From positions 1 to 9,662 of the forward strand of contig CADBQE010000226.1 in the NCBI GenBank assembly GCA_902796695.1: 9,662 bases of DNA, read 5' to 3'. The DNA comes from an uncultured Lachnospiraceae bacterium. Lineage in GTDB: Bacteria; Bacillota; Clostridia; Lachnospirales; Lachnospiraceae. Made by a program: the position numbers and the translations under genes. The first letter of the stretch is position 1. Each line of letters starts with the position of its first letter. Under the pieces are notes generated by a model, which saw nothing but the letters and a program-made list of their open reading frames with translations, was not told where the DNA came from and did not search any database. Shown in pieces: positions 5,306 through 9,662 of the stretch.

Positions 5306-7939
5306 TCAGACAATGGCCGTTATTTTCGAGCCCGTCAGCGTTTTGGATACAACGAGCTGCTTTTCGATCCGCTCCTCCAGATCATGCACGTGGGAGATGA
5401 TTCCGATAAGGCGCTTCCCGTCAGCCAGATCGGACAGCACCTGAAGCGAATTGCGCAGAGCGTTTTCATCCAGAGTGCCGAATCCCTCGTCAATAAACAT
5501 GGCGTCCATACGGACAGAACCGCTTCCGGCCTGCACAACGTCGGACAGCCCCAGGGCCAGAGCCAGGCTTGCCAGGAAGGATTCGCCGCCGGACAGGGTG
5601 CTCACATCCCGCCACTGACCGGTGCCGCGGTCCAGCACGTCCAGATCCAGGCCGCTCTGCCGCACCCGGTCCTTCGCCTCCTCCTTGCAGCGCAGCGTAA
5701 ACAGTCCATCGGTCAGCACGGTCAGGCGCTTATTGGCGGCGGCGACCACCTGCTTGAAATAATATTGCTGCACGTACGCTTCGAACGAGAGCTTGCCCCG
5801 GAATCTGCCGCCGGTAATGCCGGCGCAGCAGTAATAAAGATCCCGGACCGCCGCCCAGTGCTCTTCCCTGCGCGACTTTTTCTTAAGGGCGTCGCGGATC
5901 TCCTTCAGGGCATCGTCATGCAGCGTCAGCTTCTTCATCAGCGCGGTTTCTTTCGCCTCGGCCGCGGCTTTTTCCGTCTTCCGCTGCCGCTGCCGCTCTT
6001 CCAGCTGCGAAAGATCCGTCTTTTCTTTTCCGTCCAGCTTTTCACGAAGGGCCGCCGCCTGATCTGTCAGAGACTTCTTCTGCTCGCCGTATTCCTTCAG
6101 CCGCCTTTCGGCGTCCTTTACGTCCTTCTCCGACATCTTCGCCAGCCGATACGCTTCTTCATCCTCAAACCCCGCGGCTTTCAGGTTCTCCTCGAACTGT
6201 TTCCGCAGTCGGTCCGCTGTCTCCTGCAGAGCGGAAAGATGCTTCCGGCCTTCGCCCGCCACCGTACGGCTGTTTTCGAATTTGGTTTTCAGTTCGTCGT
6301 ACGCTTTTCTGCTGCCCGCGATGGCATTCCGTATCTGTCCGGCCCGGTCTTCCATATCCCGGACGCACGCCCGCAGATGCTCTTCCGTTTCGTTCTCGGC
6401 CAGATTCAGTTCCCGCAGACGGGCTGCGCCCGCGTCCGCTGCGGTCCGGAGGGATGCCAGGACAGTGTTTGCCTTGTGTAAAGCATCGGCCGCCTTTCGG
6501 TGCTGCCGTTCCGCCCGCTCCATCTCTTCTCTGGTGACGGATTCGGCCGTCAGCTCCGCGGGGTGCGGATGGGACAGCGCGCCGCACACCGGACACGGCG
6601 TCCCTTCCTTCAGTTCCGCCGCCAGCAGCCCCGCCTGACTGCGGTAATACCCCTCCTTGGCGGCCGTATAGGCGGAATCCGCTTCTCTGCTTGCTTCCAG
6701 CAGTTCCGCCATCAGCTTTTTCTGACTTTCCAGCTTCTTTTTCTGCGTTTCCAGATCCTTCAGCACCGGAATGCAGTCCGACAGCTGCCGTGCATTTGTC
6801 AGCAGCTCATCCGCTTCCGGGGCGCGGGATTCCGCTTCCCGCTGCTTTGCCTCCGCTTCGGGCAGCGCCTTTTCCGCGTCTGCGGCGGCAGCGGACGCCT
6901 GCTCGACCGCCTTCTGCTGCTTCTGTATCTCCGACGCATTGCTGATGATCAGTTTTTCATCCGCGGCAAGGCCCTGCGCTTTCCGGGCCGTTTCCAGCCA
7001 GTCCGCCAGACCATCCATATCGGTCCGGCGCTCCAGAAGCCGCGTCAGCGCCGCCTCCGTTTTTTCCAGCGTCTCAAAGTCTTCGTTCACCGCCCGGCCC
7101 TTTTCAATCGCCGCGATCAGGGCCTCCAGCTCTTTCCCGGCTTCCTGCTTCTCTGTCTCCGTCCGGGCCCCGGCCGCTCTTTCGCCGGCGATCAGTTTTT
7201 CCAGGCAATCCGCGAGCAGATCGCCGTACTTGGCTTCCGTTTTGTACAGCTCGATACTGCTCCGCTCCGGAAAATCCGGCTCCGCATCGATCTTGCCCGC
7301 CGCGATGACGATCCGGTTTTCGATCTCCTCTCTCTCTTTGCAGCAGGCCTTCTCCATTTCCTGCAGCTTCTTCTGAAGCTCAAAGAAAACGGATGTGTTG
7401 AACAGCTTCTGGAACAGCGCCTTCCGCTCATCGGAAGTCGCATTGAGGATTTTAAGGAAAGCCCCCTGCGCGATCATCACGGTCTGCGTGAACTGATTCT
7501 GCGTCAGGCCCAGGAGTTCATAGATTTTTTTATTGACATCCGTCAGGCCGTCAATGATTTCACCGGAATCCAGATTGGAAAGCTGCGCCTTGGCACTTTC
7601 CGTCGCAGTGCCCTCCTGGTTTCTCTTTTTCGGGCGCTCATATTCCGGATTGCGGCGGATGCGCCAGGTTTCGCCTTTGTGCCGGAAAGTGAGCTCCACG
7701 TAGGTTTCGGTTCCCGGCGAAGCATAGTCCGAACGGAATGTTTTGCTCCCGCGCCGCTCCTTGCCCCCCGAAGCCTCGCCGTAAAGCGCAAAGCTGATGG
7801 CATCGAAAATCGTCGTCTTGCCCGCGCCGGTGTCGCCGGCGATCCGGAAGATGCCGTCCTCGCCGAACTGCGTAAAATCAACGGCCGTCTCACCCGCGTA
7901 CGGGCCGAAAGCGGAAATTGTCAGATATAACGGTTTCAT
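5306..7939 (-). CDS. sbcC: Exonuclease subunit SbcC (Rad50-like ATPase)
   Basis: An 877-residue SMC-like ATPase, the Rad50-type partner of SbcD. Together they trim DNA ends and cut hairpins and palindromes in an ATP-dependent way. Walker A is GDTGAGKTT (35-43) after the typical start MKPLYLTISAFGPYAGETAV. The Q-loop is near LTQNQF (145-150). Two long coiled-coil arms (about 190-440 and 465-730, rich in Glu, Lys, Ala) flank the zinc hook CPVC (C449, C452), placed at the middle of the protein as expected. The C-terminal half of the ATPase has the signature LSGGE (782-786), Walker B MFIDEGFGTLD (D817, E818) and the H-loop ISHV. The protein is shorter than E. coli SbcC (about 1050) through shorter coils, which is usual in Bacillota. 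Its ATG overlaps the sbcD stop as ATGA, so the two are translationally coupled. Confidence 0.97.
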   Translation of the reverse strand: MKPLYLTISAFGPYAGETAVDFTQFGEDGIFRIAGDTGAGKTTIFDAISFALYGEASGGKERRGSKTFRSDYASPGTETYVELTFRHKGETWRIRRNPEYERPKKRNQEGTATESAKAQLSNLDSGEIIDGLTDVNKKIYELLGLTQNQFTQTVMIAQGAFLKILNATSDERKALFQKLFNTSVFFELQKKLQEMEKACCKEREEIENRIVIAAGKIDAEPDFPERSSIELYKTEAKYGDLLADCLEKLIAGERAAGARTETEKQEAGKELEALIAAIEKGRAVNEDFETLEKTEAALTRLLERRTDMDGLADWLETARKAQGLAADEKLIISNASEIQKQQKAVEQASAAAADAEKALPEAEAKQREAESRAPEADELLTNARQLSDCIPVLKDLETQKKKLESQKKLMAELLEASREADSAYTAAKEGYYRSQAGLLAAELKEGTPCPVCGALSHPHPAELTAESVTREEMERAERQHRKAADALHKANTVLASLRTAADAGAARLRELNLAENETEEHLRACVRDMEDRAGQIRNAIAGSRKAYDELKTKFENSRTVAGEGRKHLSALQETADRLRKQFEENLKAAGFEDEEAYRLAKMSEKDVKDAERRLKEYGEQKKSLTDQAAALREKLDGKEKTDLSQLEERQRQRKTEKAAAEAKETALMKKLTLHDDALKEIRDALKKKSRREEHWAAVRDLYYCCAGITGGRFRGKLSFEAYVQQYYFKQVVAAANKRLTVLTDGLFTLRCKEEAKDRVRQSGLDLDVLDRGTGQWRDVSTLSGGESFLASLALALGLSDVVQAGSGSVRMDAMFIDEGFGTLDENALRNSLQVLSDLADGKRLIGIISHVHDLEERIEKQLVVSKTLTGSKITAIV

Positions 7940-9057
7940 GCCTTTTCCTCCAGTTCTTTCAGCACCTTCAGCAGCACCTTCTGCTGCGCCTCACCGGGTT
8001 CCCGGCCGTTGTTCTGCAGGCGGTAAAAATCGCTGAACAGCTCCGGGACGGTCTTGTTTTCCATACTCTCGGCGCCCGTCACGCTGACGTCGTATTTCGT
8101 ACTGGAATTGACAACGGAGTATTTCATCATATTGGGGAAATTGACGCTGAGCGTCACGCGCGCGTCGGGCGGCGGAAGCTCATCGTGCACGGTGACCCAC
8201 AGATAATCCTCCGAATACGGCAGCCGCATCAGCTCATCCAGCTCCCCTTCAATCATACGCACGTCATGCAGGGGATGAAGAAGCACGGTACGCACCGCGG
8301 TATCCCCCTTCTCATTCATGTCCACGACAGCCACGGATTTTTTGTGCCCGGCCTCGGAGAAGGAATATTTCAGCGGAGATCCCGCATATCGCAGAGTCTC
8401 GCGCAGCACCTTCTGCGGTTTGTGGATATGCCCGAGTGCCACATAATCAAACGCATCAAACAGGGAAGCGTCAATGTTGTCCAGTCCCCCCACAGCCCGC
8501 TCCTCGGACTCGCAGGTTTCACTGCCGGTGATAAACTGATGGCACAGCAGGATATTCCGCTTTTTCGCATCAACGGGCGTCCGCCGCAGCACCGCCGCCA
8601 CTGCGTCCTGATACGTGACGATCTTTTCCTCCGGCAGTCTGCGCTTCACCTGAAACGGCCGCAGAAACGGCAGCATCCAGACAACGATCTCTCCGTCGCG
8701 ATCCCGCAGCGTTACGCTCTGCACGCTTCCGTCAAACGCCTCCGTGACGTACACCCCGGAGGATTTAATCAGTGACGAAAAATAGGAGATCCGCTGCGCG
8801 GAATCATGGTTGCCGCTGATGATGAACACCTTTTTTCCCATCCCCGCCAGTTCCGACACAAACGAATCAAACAGCGCCATGGCCTCCGCCTGCGGAGACG
8901 ACCGCTGATACACATCCCCGGCGATCAGCACGGCGTCCGCCTGCTCGTTTTCCGCAACGGACACGATCTGCCGCAGGATGTATTCCTGATCCGGCAGCAG
9001 CGACACATCATTCATCTGCTTCCCCAGGTGCAGATCGGCAATGTGAAGAAATCTCAT
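7936..9057 (-). CDS. sbcD: Exonuclease subunit SbcD (Mre11-like nuclease)
   Basis: The Mn-dependent calcineurin-type phosphoesterase subunit of SbcCD, 373 residues from the chosen start. All metal-binding motifs are present: D8 and H10 (HIADLHLG), D48 (AGDVYQR), N83-H84-D85 (SGNHD), H173 (LLCHQF), and H210 and H212 (ALGHIHKPQ). The C-terminal part after about 300 would be the capping and SbcC-binding region. I chose ATG 9057 over the GTG at 9066, because GAGGTG (9069-9064) is an ideal Shine-Dalgarno sequence for the ATG and would itself contain the GTG. The MRFLHIADLH start also matches the family. The stop overlaps the sbcC start by 4 bases. A TATAAT at 9190-9185 may be its promoter. Upstream on the same strand lies a retron-type reverse transcriptase. 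Confidence 0.96.
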   Translation of the reverse strand: MRFLHIADLHLGKQMNDVSLLPDQEYILRQIVSVAENEQADAVLIAGDVYQRSSPQAEAMALFDSFVSELAGMGKKVFIISGNHDSAQRISYFSSLIKSSGVYVTEAFDGSVQSVTLRDRDGEIVVWMLPFLRPFQVKRRLPEEKIVTYQDAVAAVLRRTPVDAKKRNILLCHQFITGSETCESEERAVGGLDNIDASLFDAFDYVALGHIHKPQKVLRETLRYAGSPLKYSFSEAGHKKSVAVVDMNEKGDTAVRTVLLHPLHDVRMIEGELDELMRLPYSEDYLWVTVHDELPPPDARVTLSVNFPNMMKYSVVNSSTKYDVSVTGAESMENKTVPELFSDFYRLQNNGREPGEAQQKVLLKVLKELEEKA

Positions 9058-9062
9058 ATAAT

Positions 9063-9070
9063 CCACCTCT
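9063..9070 (-). promoter_or_regulatory. Ribosome binding site that decides the sbcD start
   Basis: On the minus strand AGAGGTGG contains GAGGTG, which pairs perfectly with the 16S anti-Shine-Dalgarno sequence, 6 bases before ATG 9057. The in-frame GTG at 9066 lies within this site and has only a GGAG too close (3 bases) upstream, so it is not the likely start. Confidence 0.7.
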
Positions 9071-9184
9071 CCCGTATTATGTTCGAATAAATGCCCTTCC
9101 CGCCGTCTTCAGCCTCGTCAAGCCGCGCTTATCAGACCACTCAGGGTGTAATCATGGAACTGAAATCACCCCCTCGATGTCTCT

Positions 9185-9190
9185 ATTATA
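9185..9190 (-). promoter_or_regulatory. Candidate -10 box of an sbcD promoter
   Basis: TATAAT on the minus strand (9190-9185), with TG directly before it. No convincing -35 hexamer exists at 16-18 bases (best GACTCT). Transcription would begin near 9178, giving a leader of about 120 bases. The leader starts with a weak hairpin (GGGTG/CACCC, 9144-9148 and 9167-9171, plus an inner TCA/TGA pair). The gap between the RT and sbcD (9067-9238) contains no gene that I can support. Confidence 0.4.
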
Positions 9191-9204
9191 CAGTATTGCC
9201 GGAA

Positions 9205-9239
9205 AACAGAGTCGTCTGCAAAGCGACATTTTTTCTGTT
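9205..9239 (-). terminator. Weak hairpin at the reverse transcriptase stop codon
   Basis: AACAGA (plus strand 9205-9210) pairs with TCTGTT (9234-9239), and inside it GTCG (9211-9214) pairs with CGAC (9224-9227), with six unpaired bases on one side. On the minus strand the stem ends in TCTGTTTT just after the RT stop, so it may be a weak terminator separating the RT transcript from sbcD. The stem is AT-rich and interrupted, so the call is tentative. Confidence 0.3.
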
Positions 9240-9662
9240 CAGGTCAGACTTTTCAGTTCTGCACGATACTTTTTCATTTCTTCGTTGTCCGGCTCAACCG
9301 ACAGAACATAGTTGATCCGCCCCCGAAGCTCCGCAAGGAACGCGTTTTTATCCTTTTTTGAACCTGTCTTATTCAGATGATCGGACACTCCGTACTTCTG
9401 ACAGTAATAGACCGCCTGGCGGATCTGCCGTTTATATGATTTGGGTACGGAGACCTTTTCATTCACGACAATCCCGGTCACCTGCTGCCGCTGACTGTCG
9501 GCAATAACACGGGTCTTGGTCCTGTTGAGAAACAGTCCGAGTTTCTTCAGTTCCGCCTCAACAAAACGGATGACGGGCAGGTGGTCGAAATCTCCGGAAA
9601 ACGTCATATCGTCGCAATAACGGGTGTAGGCAATATCCTTCTGCCGGCACCACTCCCCCACC
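9239..9662 (-). CDS. Retron-type reverse transcriptase, C-terminal part (runs off right edge)
   Basis: The last 141 or so codons of an RNA-directed DNA polymerase are present; the first codon in the window (GTG 9661) is internal, not a start. Visible motifs in order: the catalytic YxDD motif (YTRYCDD, about residues 12-18 of the visible part), motif 6 (KKLGLFLNRTKT), then QQVTGIVVNEK, where VTG (61-63) is the region-Y hallmark of retron RTs. The thumb follows, with VPKSYKRQIRQAVYYCQKYG and GRINYVLSVEP. Retron RTs copy part of their own noncoding RNA (msr-msd) to make msDNA, and with an effector they defend against phage. The RNA normally lies 5' of the RT, here beyond the edge, and no effector gene is visible downstream, where sbcD follows after about 180 bases. 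Group II intron and DGR RTs are less likely because of the VTG motif and the short thumb-only C-terminus with no maturase or HNH domain. Confidence 0.85.
   Translation of the reverse strand, partial: VGEWCRQKDIAYTRYCDDMTFSGDFDHLPVIRFVEAELKKLGLFLNRTKTRVIADSQRQQVTGIVVNEKVSVPKSYKRQIRQAVYYCQKYGVSDHLNKTGSKKDKNAFLAELRGRINYVLSVEPDNEEMKKYRAELKSLT

Noticed and set aside
5246..7930. Two long plus-strand open frames (411 and 476 residues) opposite sbcC
   Set aside because: They mirror the codon pattern of sbcC, are rich in Arg, Leu, Gln and Phe without any motif, and lack ribosome binding sites. They are shadows.
7918..8775. A 285-residue plus-strand frame opposite sbcD
   Set aside because: It is antisense to a gene with all Mre11-type motifs, has no recognisable domain, and starts inside sbcC.
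9067..9238. Possible msr-msd retron RNA in the gap between the RT and sbcD
   Set aside because: Retron RNAs are normally 5' of the RT, and this gap is 3' of it. It shows only weak hairpins and no pair of long terminal inverted repeats.

Overview
The window looks like chromosomal DNA of a moderately GC-rich Bacillota bacterium, probably a gut-type Clostridia. This rests on purine-rich Shine-Dalgarno sites (GGAGGA, AAGGAG, GAGGTG) before nearly every gene, sigma-A-type promoters with TATAAT boxes, and the gene families present. The assignment is inferred from style, not from a marker gene. No tRNA, rRNA, CRISPR array or insertion sequence was seen, and no gap between genes exceeds about 230 bases.

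Left part (1-3929): two LysR-type regulator modules stand side by side. In the first, a LysR gene (375-1268) diverges from an alpha/beta-hydrolase gene that runs off the left edge; their promoters overlap head to head and are flanked by GAATATC half-sites. In the second, a LysR gene (3003-3890) diverges from a two-gene operon encoding a flavodoxin (2365-2886) and an aldo/keto reductase (1508-2350). The promoters there also overlap and carry two T-N11-A-like dyads. Just after the reductase lies the C-terminal remnant of a second flavodoxin (1281-1454), so the operon probably once had flavodoxin, reductase and flavodoxin in a row. A strong bidirectional hairpin terminator (3906-3929) closes the second module.

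Middle (3935-5261): a small protein of unknown function and an APH(3')-like small-molecule kinase, both on the minus strand, are separated by a gap with a nested inverted repeat (4398-4465).

Right part (5306-9662): sbcD and sbcC, the subunits of the hairpin- and end-processing Mre11-Rad50-type nuclease, overlap by 4 bases and are followed 44 bases later by the kinase gene. Upstream of sbcD on the same strand is the 3' end of a retron-type reverse transcriptase with the YxDD catalytic motif and the VTG motif typical of retron RTs. Its 5' half, and any msr-msd RNA or effector gene, lie beyond the right edge. A retron RT beside a hairpin nuclease is the most noteworthy juxtaposition here, though it may be chance, because sbcCD is a housekeeping locus with what looks like its own promoter.
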